DNA of 64,000 nucleotides from Malus domestica (lineage: Eukaryota; Streptophyta; Magnoliopsida; Rosales; Rosaceae). The DNA lies in the NCBI RefSeq assembly GCF_042453785.1, contig NC_091675.1, forward strand, positions 21,066,501 to 21,130,500, written 5' to 3'. The notes beneath the pieces are model-generated. The model was given only the letters and a program-made list of their open reading frames with translations. It searched no databases and was not told the origin of the DNA. Numbering within the stretch: the first letter of the stretch is position 1; every line of letters begins with the position of its first letter. Below are positions 35,722 to 48,103 of this stretch, piece by piece. The position numbers and the translations under genes are program-made.

Positions 35722-35916
35722 TGTTGATTCTCGCCAACATCATGATGACAATCGACGTCGCTTATGCGGGGAGATTGAAAGGTTGATAGAGAGCACAGAG
35801 GTGACTCCTGCTGAGGTTGCTGAGAGCTCATGAAGAGCAATGATGCTGAAGTTGCTCTTCAAGGACTTGCCAATTTTCTCATAGGAAAGAAAGTGAGACT
35901 GGGAGTAATGGAATAA
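35722..35916 (+). pseudogene. AAA-ATPase copy 2, C-terminal portion beyond the copia insertion
   Basis: The sequence reads GEIERLIESTEVTPAEVAE, then after a one-base frame change ELMKSNDAEVALQGLANFL and a stop at 35914-35916. This is the C-terminal helical segment found after the AAA module in this family. It has the same strand and order as 29076-30383, so the two pieces are one gene split by the copia element. No such C-terminal part was found for copy 1. Confidence 0.75.
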
Positions 35917-35989
35917 TGGATGAAGGGATTAAGAGCATGTGTGGAACTGTTTTTAGAATGGTTAAAAGTTCTTTTTTTTTTGGATAATC

Positions 35990-37290
35990 TGACACGTCCC
36001 GACCCTGATATTCCTTGAATACTCGAATAGGCACGTGCTGGCCTACACCCAAGGGTGACGAAAGCCATTTATTGAATACAAGAGTAATGATTAGGAGGAA
36101 ATATACATGAATAATCATTAGAATATAAAGGTAATAAACAAAGTTTAAGAAAATGTCTAGAGTGCACAGAATACGTTCTAATTCAAGATCACAAAAGGAA
36201 AGATCATTACAAGATAGCACACAAGTGAATGATAGACTGTTACTGGTAGGGGAATGCCTCGTACATTGTGTCGTAGTCCTATTTTCTAAGACCTGAATGG
36301 GGGCGCAAAACAAAGGTGAGTGGACCAAGTTCATATATACAATAATAATAAAATAGTTATCAAGATACTAACCCCCACAGTTTATATAAAGAAAACTACT
36401 AGCATAATAAATGATATGTTTACTGAAAAACCCTAGCATGCCAAAAACATCTCAAAAGACATATCGCGGAAATCAAAATATCAATCGTCTCACAGATTGT
36501 CTCGTAAGGGCGGTGTACTACCAGTAAGATCACTGAATAAATATAACTCTCGGCCCTATGCCAGCACCGTGGTCTCTGCGCCCGTAGCCAGAGATTATCA
36601 ACTCCCGACCCAATGGCTGCTTCGTGTCCCTCAGCCCGTAGCTAGGGAATATTTCTTCCGGCCTAACTGCCAACACCATATCCTCCCCTCAGGCAGCATA
36701 GTGTCCACTAGTACGCACAAATTGTTACGCCTCTCAAATATAACTACTTCATAGTATAAAGTCATCAATCGTCTATACTATAAATAGGGGTTTTGAAAAC
36801 ATGTTCTAGCATCCTATCGTCATCCATCAGATAGTTTACCAATTCATGGTTTTTATAGAAAATACGATATATCAAACTATAGCTCAATATAGGCCAACAA
36901 TTAATTTCTTACAAAATAACGAGATGATAACCAACATTTCAATAAACATGCTTAACATAAATTCAGTTCATAAACTCGTAAGACATGCATTTCATTTATG
37001 CAAATAAACTATAAAATTATGCAAATTTTAGAAGGGGTCCACTCACAGATACTCCGTAGCAGCAGAGTGGTGCGGAAAAGAATTAAGGAAATCCCCACTA
37101 GCAACTTCACCTAAGCACAAAAATGTACAATTTATCAAACTATGCCCAAACGATAGAATTCCATGAACTAGACGCCAAAAAAGGACTGATAACATTGAAA
37201 TTGGCCTAGGAGAGATTTTGGGTTTTGGGTCCTAAGGTTTTTAGTTAAAAAGGGTTAGGGTGAAAATGGGTGATTTGGGCTTAAACTCAA

Positions 37291-37328
<38 letters not shown>

Positions 37329-38320
37329 CACAACACACGCACACACATACGTGCACCACACACACTCACACATGCTTACACACACACACACTCACACGGA
37401 CACACACACACACACCATACACGTACACACCCACACACACGCACAGCACGGCCCGCAGGCCAAATAATAAAAAAGGGATGGGTTTAAGGCCCTAGTTAAA
37501 AGGAGGTGGCCAAAGGCCCTAATGTATCTTGGGTTTCTAAATAGAAAATAACTAAAATTAAAAAGTGTGTGGGCCAGGGTATTGGACTGGTCTAAAACGG
37601 GCTAAGGCCCGTTGGTGCTCTGAACAGCCTGAAGGCCTGCTTTGCAAAACGGGAAAGGACGCCGAAGCTGCTACAGCTCTGGCTGACGACGTTCAAGTAA
37701 ACCAACGTCCAAACCATGTAGCAAAATGAAGAGGAAGAGAGTGGAGTATTTTCATACCCTTGCTTCATCGTGAACGACTGTGAGTGTTCGGAAAAACCCT
37801 CAAAGGTCACGGGTTCGCCGGAAAGTTTGGGTGAGCCTCCCCCACGTCATTCCCGTTCTCAAAACCTTGGAAGAACAATGTAGATTTCAACACACAACGC
37901 CCAACAACATCAATGGCGATTTCAAAAGGAATTCAAACTTACCTAGCCGAAAAAAAATAAATGAAGAAATCCGTCGGAGGTCTTTTCTCTGGATTCCCCG
38001 ATCTCGTTGCGACAGAGAGAGAGAAAGAGATGGCGCAAGGAAGATGATGATGATGATGATGATGGTTTACACCAGGAGCTACATGCAGGTTTGTTTGGTT
38101 GGTCACGGTGCAGAGAAAGAAAAGGAGAGATGAGAGGGAGGGCTTGGGAAGAGAGAAAAGAGAAGAGAGCTAGGGAGCTGCTACTTGGCAGTTTAGGAGA
38201 AATAAGGATTCTAGATCAAAGGTTAGGATTAAATGAGATAAAAGATTAAATTGATAGACTTAAACATGTTTCAGGGAGGAATATAGAAATATAAATAAAA
38301 ATGTGGGGGTGGGTGTAACA
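35990..38320 (+). mobile_element. Solo LTR, 2331 bp, with 5-bp target duplication TAATC
   Basis: It starts TGACACGTCCCGACC and ends GGGTGGGTGTAACA; TAATC flanks it at 35985-35989 and 38321-38325. TG...CA ends plus a 5-bp duplication are the signature of LTR integration. No gag/pol frame lies inside, so it is read as a solo LTR. It contains a CA microsatellite (37293-37440). Relatives of this family lie at 12599-13409 and 62101-63640, sharing the terminal TGACAC-CCC motif and a GGGGCGCAAAACAAA segment. Confidence 0.8.
37293..37440. repeat. (CA)n microsatellite, interrupted
   Basis: About 150 bp of mostly CACA dinucleotides with TACA, CGCA and TTACA interruptions, inside the solo LTR. Confidence 0.95.
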
Positions 38321-39049
38321 TAATCAGAAAGAAATTCTTACCATGTTTATTAGAAAAACTTAAGACATTTACTTGGAATTTTAAATAAAATTTCAGCATG
38401 TTTATAGTAAAAGTGCTACTACGATAAATGCACCCTTCTTCGTTACCAAGCTTGGAATGTTATAAACTTCTTTAAAATCCTAATTGAATACATCCGGATT
38501 TCTAAGGATTTTAATAAACTATCTTAACATTCTAATTGAATACACCTTGAATTTGAGAGAATCACTTAAAATCTTGATTGAATACCCCTAGATTCATTAA
38601 AAGAATTAAAATCCCTCAAAATTTCGATTGAATACACTCCTTTAAAATGATCGTCAAAATAAGAATATCTCAGTTAGGGGGAGACATCTGAAGACAATGG
38701 ATGATCAAAGTCTAAGAAGGGCATTAGCAAGATGAGTAGTGGCTTATATTGCATAGGTTGAAAGAACGTTTGTTTATAAGAGTTTTTGCAAGAAACATTT
38801 TCAGTAGAAGTATATATTAAAATTTTATTATCTAAGTGTTTTCTAATGAAACTTTTAGAAATGCCTTATCGAAGAAAGCACTTTTATAAATCACAAACAT
38901 TTAAAAAAAAAAATTACCGACCATTGCCGAAAACGCTTTTAATTGTCATAAAACACTTTTAGCCTTTTCAAAAATAATCTCAAAGAAACAAAATGAAATA
39001 ATTTCTTTAAAATGGGTACGAGTGTTTCGAGAAATCGAGTGCTCTGAGG
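38321..39049. other. Intergenic region with an exon-5 fragment of the downstream gene
   Basis: AT-rich, with four degenerate copies of a TTGAATACAnnnnnnATTT-like phrase at 38478-38645. No gene is present. The 32-bp match to the TXNDC9-like exon 5 is listed separately. Confidence 0.5.
38425..38457 (+). other. Short duplicate of exon 5 of the TXNDC9-like gene
   Basis: AATGCACCCTTCTTCGTTAC followed by CAAGCTTGGAAT matches the start of exon 5 at 40500-40531 in 30 of 32 positions. No neighbouring exon or intron sequence is conserved, so it is an isolated exon fragment about 2 kb upstream of the gene. Confidence 0.7.
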
Positions 39050-39350
39050 GTGCGTTTGGTACGCAGACGGAACGGAACGAAACGAGACGGGACGGGACGG
39101 GACGGGACGGGACAGAACGAAGGTGTAATTTTTGAAAAAGACATGGGGTATATTTGTCTTAAAATGGTAAAACATTGTGTTCCACAGACGTGGAACAAAC
39201 CCGTTCCAGGGGGGGAAGTGGGACGCAAAAACACCCAAAATATGTCCCGTAGAACAGCCCGTTCCACCCATTTTTGGTGCACCAAACGCGGGACGGAACG
39301 CCTCGTCCCGTTCCGTCCCGTCCCATCCCACGTACCAAACGCAAGGTGAT
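39050..39350. repeat. MITE with GGGTGCGTTTGGTACG-type ends
   Basis: The left side (GGTGCGTTTGGTACGCAGAC, then repeated GACGGGACGG) is the reverse complement of the right side (CCGTTCCGTCCCGTCCC, then CGTACCAAACGCA). TGTTCCACAGACGTGGAACA in the middle is also palindromic. TGA on each side may be a 3-bp target duplication. The ends resemble PIF/Harbinger-derived MITEs, but that is not firm. It lies about 270 bp upstream of the TXNDC9-like start codon. Confidence 0.65.
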
Positions 39351-39617
39351 TGAATGAAAACAGTACTATTTGGGCCTATGCCCCATCACCAATTGTCACC
39401 CAAACACGGAGCCCGTTTGATTGATAGTCTTCGTCTCCAGACCCAAAACCTCCACTCAATGGTGGTTCGCGCTTGAATTGAACCCTTTCCTCCGCGAAAT
39501 CCTGAAAAGCAGCGATTGCATCTACTCTGTATTTCCAGATCTGCAATCATCCATATATTACTGAAGAACAATACAATCCAAACTCCAAATCGGAAAAGTT
39601 TTCAATTTCCAGGAAAC

Positions 39618-41100
39618 ATGGATCCCGATTCAGTGAAGTCCACTCTCCAAAATCTAGCATTCGGAAATGTAATGGCCGCCGCAGCCCGTAATTACCAAAA
39701 GGAACTGCTTTCCAACGAGAAGGTGGCCGCCACGAGCTCCTCCAACCAAGAAGTCGACCTCGACGAGTTGATGGATGTAAGTTCTGGGTTCGATTCCATT
39801 CGATTTGATTCAATTCTGCATCTTTCATGTGCATTTCAAATTCCCAATTCGCAAACGATGGTTTGTTTGATTATTTTGTGATGAGTAGGATCCGGAGCTT
39901 GAAAAACTGCACGCGGATCGGATTAATGCTTTAAAGGTTCGATATTTTTCGTGTTTGATTGATTTGCGGATGGGGGGTTTCTTGGATTTGTGGGTTTGTT
40001 TGGAAGGTTTGGTTTGAATTTTTGAAATTTTGATCTTGTTTGAATAGAAAGAAGCTGAGAAGCGAGAAGCTTTGAAGAGGAAAGGGCATGGAGTGTACAG
40101 GGATATAACTGAGGGGGATTTTTTAGGTGAAGTTACCGGAACTGAAAAGGTCATCTGCCATTTTTATCACCGGGAGTTCTATAGATGCAAGTAAGTGCAT
40201 TTTGGTCTAGAAAATTTAGACATGGATTAGTGAGTTTGTTTTGAACTTACGTTGCTTGGTTATTTCTAGGATAATGGATAAGCATTTGAAGACGCTTGCT
40301 TCGAAGCATGTTGATTCTAAGTTCATCAAGCTGGATGCTGAGGTTGCTGTGAACTTCACTTCCTGTTTTGTGTTTTAGTTGGTGCAACTTTTCGTGTTTA
40401 CTTGGATTGAGCTTACTTGTTTGCAACCTTCCGTTTTTGGTCCTTTAGTTAGGTTTAGGGTTTAGAATTGGGAATTGATTATTTGATGATGAACTGCAGA
40501 ATGCGCCCTTCTTCGTTACCAAGCTCGGAATCAAAACTTTGCCTTGTGTCATACTCTTCAGGTCAGGCAATCTCCGTATAATTATTGTAAATCTGTGTGC
40601 ATGTCCATTTCGAGCATTAAAGAGGCGTATGGGCATCCACTATTTCGCTGTTGTATGAAAAGGCAGGAGAGCAACGAGAGCTGGAAATATAGTAATACTG
40701 TAATTGCGCAATCATTTGACGTGTGCTTCAAGAGCATGTGATAACTTTCATGCTAATTCCATCTTGCACTGAGATCTTCCATTGAAATTCATATTTACGG
40801 ATTCAGAGGTTCGCCTTTTTTCAGAAAAGGAGTTGCTGTGGATAGGTTGGTTGGGTTTCAAGAAGTGGGAGCAAAAGATGATTTCAGCACAAGGGCGCTT
40901 GAAGTTGCACTAATCAACAAAGGTAATGGCTTTGTCAAGTGTGTTTCACAATTCGTATCCTGTTGCGGAGTATCTAAACTGCCAATTTAACAGGTATAAT
41001 TAGTGAGAAGAAAGAAGACGGTGATGAAGATGATGGATATCTTGAAGGCGGTCGCAGGACAGTGAGATCGTCTGTGAATCTTGATTCGGATTCAGACTGA
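39618..41100 (+). CDS. Thioredoxin domain-containing protein 9 (TXNDC9/PLP3-type) homologue
   Basis: Seven coding exons with GT-AG junctions: 39618-39776, 39889-39936, 40048-40190, 40270-40342, 40500-40561, 40825-40922, 40994-41100, giving 229 residues. The N-terminus is Ala-rich, then acidic (NQEVDLDELMDDPELEKL), then a charged helix (KEAEKREALKRKGHGVYRDI) leading into a thioredoxin-like fold (about residues 90-190) with VICHFYHREFYRCK, HVDSKFIKLDAENAPFFVTK and KTLPCVILFRKGVAVDRLVG. The CxxC redox pair is absent; single cysteines remain at 106 and 116, as in phosducin-like family members. Animal relatives work with the CCT chaperonin in tubulin and actin folding; that role here is inference. 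The C-terminus is acidic and Ser-rich (NLDSDSD). The start is the first in-frame ATG and agrees with family length (about 210-230). Confidence 0.92.
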
Positions 41101-43480
41101 AACCGCAACCTGAGTTTTCAAATGCGTTGTATGCTTGTTGTGGCATCTAATTTATGTTACCATATGAACGGAATTTGTGGACCGCATTTGCAGTGGAAAT
41201 ATATTCTTCCAGGCATTCATTTTGTTATTGATGTTAAGTCAGTCGCTGTATCTATAGACTTTTCTAAATCGTGTACCACACAATAACTTGTCGTGAACAA
41301 AATACGGTAGCATAGTAAAACAATTGCATGGAAATACGATTATATTGCTAAACCCTCAGTTTGAGATAAACTTTACGTAAATCGGATGGTGTATACTCCG
41401 TTGACATGCAAGTTCTTCATCCTGTTAAATGGTAAAAGGGAGTTTTAACGAAAAGCCCACGGTACTGTTCACTTTAACGAAAAACCATATTTTTACACTA
41501 AAAAGTCAAACCTGGTACTATTCACTTTACTCTTTATTTTGTCCTTATTATTAAAACTCAAAGTTTTCAAGCCCTTTTTAAAGTCTGTTCTGAGATTTCG
41601 TGTGCTCCGGGCGACAACCAAAAAGAGCAGAATCAGGAAGTCGGAATCCAAATATTTTGGACAGAGCAGGAAATAATCGAGCCAAATCCCGGGAGATTGG
41701 GTAGGTAGGAAAGTACACCTCAGTGAGTGCAGCATCCGCAAATTCTTTCGTGATCGAGTAACAATCTAAGATTTATAATCCGTTATTCTTAATTGGCATA
41801 AAAGTATCCCATGCAGGTGAACGTCGAGTGAGATACAATATCGCATTTAATTTAAAATGACTGGATACAATCAACCTTTCTTAAAAAAAATACATGTATG
41901 CATAGTAAAATCAAACAACGTAACTAGGTGATATATTATCCAAATCTCTAGATATTTCTTGTATCAAATCCCAAATACGTAGATTTGAGATCACCATTTC
42001 CAAATGAACACTTAGAGGAGTCTGTTGGAGCGCTATATAATTAGAATGGGAGGACGTTGGTTTCTAAATTTCTATCCCCAAAAATAAACAAGGCAGCCGG
42101 TGAAGAAAAAAGACAACAAATGCACAATGTAATATTTCTCTCTGATTAGTTTAGTTGAAACTCTCTTATCTTGTGGCTTTACTCTTCTTTGTTTTGGTTT
42201 GTCTTGGTTAGTACGAGGTGACTCTGATTTTATTCATATAGAAAACTCTCTTGTAGACGTGATTTCAAATCATCAAAATCGTTTTTCGTAATATTTAGCT
42301 GGAAAAATTAAAAGTGCTTATGGATTAGAAAAATATCCTGACATGGTGTATATAAATATAAGTGCTTTTCAAAAAATAAAAAAACATGTCTACGAGCTAG
42401 ATATCACTTAGGCAAGATCACATTTATGCTTTATTGTTAATAAAATTGTCCTCGTACAGTCGAGAAGTTATCAAATGAAAACAAAACCATGTATGAAATG
42501 AAAGTAGTGGAAATATAGTTTTACCGGGAATAGCAGAGAGACGTTATTTAGGATTTGAGTGGAGTTGCCTTGCATTTCGCCTTCTGTCGAGACCTCGTCA
42601 AACATCAAGCTCTCAACTGAATCGAAACCTTAAAAAAAGAAAACAAGATTTACTAATTTTCTTCTCCCTCACTGTCTCTCCGACATTTTCTAAGACTTCT
42701 CAAATCCCGACTATGATTCAGGATATTTATATCCATCCTTGCCTCTCTCTCCCCCAAAACCCCATTTGTGTTTTTCTTTTTTGGACTGACCCCCCGCTGT
42801 GTTCACCAGAGGACAGAGGTAAATAAAATCAATAATCCTATTAATCCCACTATATTTTTCTGTATTTTTGTACAATTGGAGGCCTTTAATTTTGCTCTTT
42901 CTGTTGTTACTGCTCAATTTTATTTGAATTAATCCTATGTTTTAGTTGAGTTATATATATAATTTTTATTTAAATTTAAGCTGCATTCTGGTTGTGATTT
43001 TGGTTTCCAAAGTGGGAACGTAAATGCATGGATTTGTTCAATTGGGCGATTCTTGTAGTTACTGCTCAATTTTACTTGAAGTAATTTGCTTTTTTAGTTG
43101 GGAAATTAGCCAACACGATCATTTTTCACGTACCAATCGCTAAAAATGATCAGTTTTCATTATATCGTCAATATCTGATTTTGATCGTTTTAGGAATTGG
43201 GATTTAGTTTCTAATCATTTTAGCGAATTGCCCCTTTAAGTTGGTTGTTTCTTTTTTGAAATTTAAGTTGCATTTGGTTGCAAAGTACATTATATAGCAT
43301 AATTGGTCTGTTTTGTGATTTTGTTTTCCAAAGTGGGAATGTAAATGCAGGCATTTGGGCAGGGTTTTGTTTCTGGGTCTGCATCTGTGATATGAGTGCT
43401 TGATTCTTCTTCTGCACTTCAGCTACTACTTTAACAAAGTTTTCGGACAAGTAAATACCGTTGCCCTCACAAGTAACACC
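41101..43480. other. Intergenic region and probable 5' leader of the Sec14-like gene
   Basis: The 3' end of the TXNDC9-like gene, a common MITE (41434-41580) and AT-rich spacer occupy most of it. At about 42660-42820 a CT-rich stretch ends in GGACAGAG/GTAAAT, a plausible non-coding first exon and splice donor for the next gene, whose ATG lies 660 bp further on. That exon is a prediction only. Confidence 0.45.
41434..41580. repeat. MITE common in apple-tribe genomes
   Basis: The ends AGTTTTAACGAAAAG and, reversed, GAGTTTTAATAATAAG are inverted; inside, GGTACTGTTCACTTTA and GGTACTATTCACTTTA form a direct repeat. I know near-identical text as an abundant apple/pear repeat, which is one reason for the organism guess. 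Confidence 0.65.
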
Positions 43481-46400
43481 ATGTCTGGACCTCTACCCGG
43501 TAATATTTCATTTAGAATCAACATATATTCGCATCTCGATAACTATATGCTTCAAATGTGAGGACTTGTCTTGAATTTGTAATGCACAATGCCACTTTAA
43601 GGGACTTTAGGATGTTGGAATGGACAAAAACAAGCCTTGGAATTTGGATGCATTAATAGGCAAACATATTATTCTTTGCATATTAGGATGCCTCGCGTTT
43701 GATGCGCATAGATATGACTCACTTACGTTGTGTGATTTTCAGTATCTGATGTCGAAATATCTGAGGAAGATAGAAAGACTAAAGTCGGGTCGTTGAAGAA
43801 GAAGGCAATGAATGCCTCTACTAGGTTCAGAAATTCTTTGTCAAAAAGGAATAGAAGAAGCAGTAGTAAAGTCTTGTCTATCGACATTGAGGATGTGCAC
43901 GACTTAGAGGAGATACATGCTGTTGATTCGTTGCGGCAGGCACTTTTACTGGAGGAGCTTCTACCCTCCAAGCACGATGATTATCATAAGATGCTCAGGT
44001 TTCTTCCTTTTTCTTGTTCCAGTGGAAGTTTTGTTGTCGATGGTTTTTATGACAGATACTGGGTTCTTGTTTAATCTAACTAAATCATTGTAATACAGAT
44101 TCTTGAAGGCCAGGAAATTTGATGTCAACAAAACCAAGCAAATGTGGTCTGACATGCTCGAGTGGAGGAAGGCATTCGATGCTGACACAATCATGGAGGT
44201 ATCTTCTGTAGAAATAGGTGCTTAGGTTTTGAAGTTTGCTAATTATTTCATTTCACATCTTTCCTTTCAATTTTTATGTTTGCTTTCCTTTAGTAAAGAG
44301 CAGAATATCATTTGTTTATATTTGTTCGTCAATTTAGTTACTCATGTATTCATCTTTTCTTCTAGGACTTTGAATTCAAGGAACTCGATGAAGTCTTGAA
44401 ATACTACCCCCAAGGACATCATGGTGTAGACAAGGAAGGACGACCTCTGTACATCGAGAGACTAGGCCTAGTAGATGTGACCAAGCTGATGCAAGCCACA
44501 ACTATGGACCGCTACGTCAAATACCATGTCCAGGAGTTCGAGAGGACATTTGCTGTTAAATTTCCAGCTTGCTCAATTTCAGCAAAGAAGCACATTGATC
44601 AAAGTACAACTATCCTCGATGTGCAAGGAGTGGTATGTGATACTAACTATAACCGCTACTTCTGCTCAGCAAATAATTTGAAAAAACAGAAAACTAGAAT
44701 CACTTATGGGAAAACAAGGGAATAGCTGGTATATTGTTTATAGCTGTTGCCAAGATGTGCTAAGATTTTTAACTATAAGGGATATTTACTACAAAGAATC
44801 TTGCTTCAAATTACATTACATGGAAGTTAAATAATCTGTTACGAACTTACTGCAATGCCTCAGGGATTTAAGAATTTCAACAAATCTGCCAGGGAACTTA
44901 TTACTCGCCTTCAGAAGATTGACGGTGACAATTATCCTGAGGTACTGCCTTACCGGTTAACATCTTTTGGTCTATAAAATTTTGGGAACTTCAGGACATT
45001 TTTGTTGATGGTAGAATTATGATGCACACAAACTGTTGTTTTTACCACAGACCTTGAATCGCATGTTTATCATCAACGCTGGTTCTGGCTTTCGAATGTT
45101 GTGGAACACCGTGAAGTCCTTCCTTGATCCGAAGACTACAGCAAAGATTAATGTGAGTATATACATTTTTATGCTAAAAATGCTTATTCTCGTCAGGGCT
45201 ACATTAATCAGGGAAAACTATCATCCTCCAGGTCCTTGGCAACAAGTATCAGAGCAAGTTGCTTGAAATAATTGATGCTAGGTAAGTCTGTTTTAAACGA
45301 AGCAGACTTTTTAGGAGCTTTGCTTCCACATAAGCTGCTTCATCAGTTTGCTTATTTTGATGTACATTTTCTGGCTTGACTTTGCTCCAGCGAATTACCC
45401 GAGTTTTTAGGAGGTACATGTACTTGTGCTGATCAAGGAGGCTGTATGCTTTCGGACAAGGGACCCTGGAAACAACCTGAGATCATGAAGGTAGATAAAG
45501 ACCGTTCTTCTCTTCGTTTTTTTTTTCCTTTTTATTATATCATTACCACTATGCATTATTTTAACTTCTAATTTAATTAGAATTCATAAGTATCGATTTA
45601 TGTACTTGCAGATGGTCCAAAACGGCAGTCATCAATGTTCAAGAAAATCTGGACTTCAAGTAGGTCCTGCTTGAACATATCTTCTGCTTTTCTTTTTCCT
45701 TATAAACCTGCCCCTAGTTTCCGGATTGTCACATTTGGACACTAGGTCATCTCAAAGTTCTTAGTCACATGATTTTCAACATATATTTTGGTGCTTCATG
45801 TTCGTAGATGTAATTGATAGCTTAATCATATAATCTTCCTAGGGACTCGATGCAGCTCTGAATGTTGGACCTTCCGCTCCTAAACTCAATCATGCACTTT
45901 CTCGCTTCCATGAAGAAGTAAGTGCAAAAAACTTCCAAGTTCAATTTAAATTTCAACCGAGCAATTGTCAAGTACACTGAGAGCTTTTCTTTCTTATGTA
46001 TGTGTTTCTAAGCATAGACACACGTATAATTGATATCTGCGTATCTTGTAGCTGAAGTTTCCCTCCTCTGTTATCGTGACAGTTCTGACCTCTGAGATAA
46101 TCTTTGCAGGTATCCCTAGCCAAAACTCGCCAAGTGTCTTTCAGGCGCAAGGACAGTGTCTCGATGGTTGGTAAATCTGTGGATTCGAGTTGGCCAATGT
46201 CAGTGGGGAATGTTAAATTTGCCCTCTCAAAGGCTAAATCATCTGAGAATTTAGGTGAGCTTGTGTATTGTGTTTCTTTCCTTATCTAATTCTAAGATAT
46301 TCCTTTTTTTTTCCTTTTTGTTTCTTTCACAATAGTTATAGGGTCTGAGTTTCTTTACTTGCAGCAGGAGATTGCTTCACCAGGAACAATGCTTGCAAAC

Positions 46401-47127
46401 TGCCTGAAGGTTTAGGCTCTCAGATTATGGCTGCTATTATGACGTTTCTTGTGGGCATTGTCGCCATGGTCAGACTAACACGTAGCATGCCAAGGAAGCT
46501 CACCGACTCCACCTTCTACTCCAGCACTGTCTGCGACAGTGACACAATGGTCAAAGGCCAGGGCTCTTCACACTCTGCCATCTCCGGTTCAGATCTCATG
46601 ACTGTCATGAAACGCATGGCTGAGTTGGAAGAGAGAATGACTGTTTTGAACATGAAACCTGCCGCCAAGCCAGCTCAGAAGGAGGAAATGCTGAATGCTG
46701 CTCTAGGTCGGGTTGATGCCTTGGAGCAAGAGCTTATGGCAACAAAGCAGGTAGCGTTTCAACATGTTCCTCTATGTAGATTTCTGGAATACAGAGCTGC
46801 AAAACCTAGCTGAAAAATTAAATCTGAAACAGTATCCAACCATAGGAAAGTAAAAGCTGTAATTTACATCAATCACTAGCAGGGTACTATTAATGTTATA
46901 GGTGTATGATCCTCATTTGAATTGGCTTCTCGTTTAGGCTCTCGAGGAGTCGCTTGCCCGGCAAGAGGAGCTCTTGGGCTCTCTTGACAAAAAGAAGAAG
47001 AAGAACAAGAACAAGAAGAAGAAAATGGTAAGCAACCGAGACGAAAACATCACTTATTCGAATTTTAGGTGGAGTTTGTGACATTTTAAATATGTTTTGG
47101 GTTGTAATGCAGTTCCATATCTGGTGA
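43481..47127 (+). CDS. Sec14-nodulin phosphatidylinositol/phosphatidylcholine transfer protein (SFH type)
   Basis: Fourteen coding exons: 43481-43499, 43743-43998, 44099-44198, 44366-44632, 44864-44941, 45051-45152, 45232-45281, 45391-45490, 45612-45659, 45843-45917, 46110-46254, 46365-46750, 46938-47027, 47113-47127; 576 residues, all junctions GT-AG and in phase. The CRAL-TRIO N-region ([40 protein letters not shown]) leads into the Sec14 lipid-binding domain (about residues 125-300) with [40 protein letters not shown] and [14 protein letters not shown]. The C-terminal half has a hydrophobic stretch ([16 protein letters not shown]), a coiled coil and a Lys-rich nodulin-type tail ending KKKKMFHIW, as in Arabidopsis SFH3/SFH12-like proteins. 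The family exchanges PI and PC to organise phosphoinositide signalling at membranes, with the basic tail thought to bind phosphoinositides. Length matches the family (550-640). Confidence 0.95.
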
Positions 47128-47845
47128 AGAAAAGTCAGACACAGGAGAAGATATGCTTGGTTGAATAAATGAATCATTGGCTGTCAAAAGCCCCCACCCA
47201 AATGCGCGCCTGTACTCAACTTAACCGTTCTATTAAACTTTTACCACATAAAATATGAATGAACAAAGTTTTGGCCATGTGCCTAGTTTGCCAGTGTATC
47301 ACTTTTCACTATTATAATTTATGTAGATGTCTTCATTTTTCAATATAAGTTTCTAATAGCACATGAACATTGGTCTAGCGCACGGCACGCGATCTCTATT
47401 TTGTTCAAGAAGATATTGCGTTCACATCTCATGAACAGACAATAGTTGTTGAAAAAACTATTTAGAGTTTGGTACAAACCCAACTGGATTTTGGGTGCAT
47501 GCATGATATGATCATGGTGTAGATATCCTACTTTAAACGGACATTTAGTCTTTTTACTTCGCTGGAGGCAATTCTGAGTTTAGATTTTGTCGAGGAGAGT
47601 TGTTGAAACACTATTGAGTGTTTGGTACAAACCCAGCTGGGTTTGTTTGGGTGCATTATGCATGATATGATACCATGATGTAGCCAAAGACCTTGTGATT
47701 TGCTTGTTGGAAAGCAAGTGAGAGTTGAGCTACTTTCAGATTATCAGAATCTAGATGGATAGCAGAATAGAGTTTGCTCTAGGGGGGATGTAGGAGGGCG
47801 GCGGAGAAAGTGTGCACTTACGGAATGTTTCTTTCAAAGACTCAC

Positions 47846-47847
<2 letters not shown>

Positions 47848-47884
<37 letters not shown>

Positions 47885-47908
47885 TGAATGAATGAATGAA
47901 TGAATGAA
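47848..47908. repeat. (GA)n(TGAA)n compound microsatellite
   Basis: About 16 GA units are followed immediately by seven TGAA units. Confidence 0.97.
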
Positions 47909-48103
47909 CTGTTGGGAAAGCAAAGGCAACACTGTTCACAATCTTACCATATCTTCAAGTTGGACTGCCTCCCCTTAGTTTTAGGCTTTTAGCCATTTGG
48001 TTTGGCTTTAGCCAAGTCCACCAAAAGGGTTTGATATTCTCTACACATAGAATTATACATCAAACATCAAACATTATAACATTAATACATTATATTATTT
48101 TTG

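Noticed and set aside
37260-37487. 75-codon His/Thr-rich open frame
   Set aside because: It is the (CA)n microsatellite inside the solo LTR.
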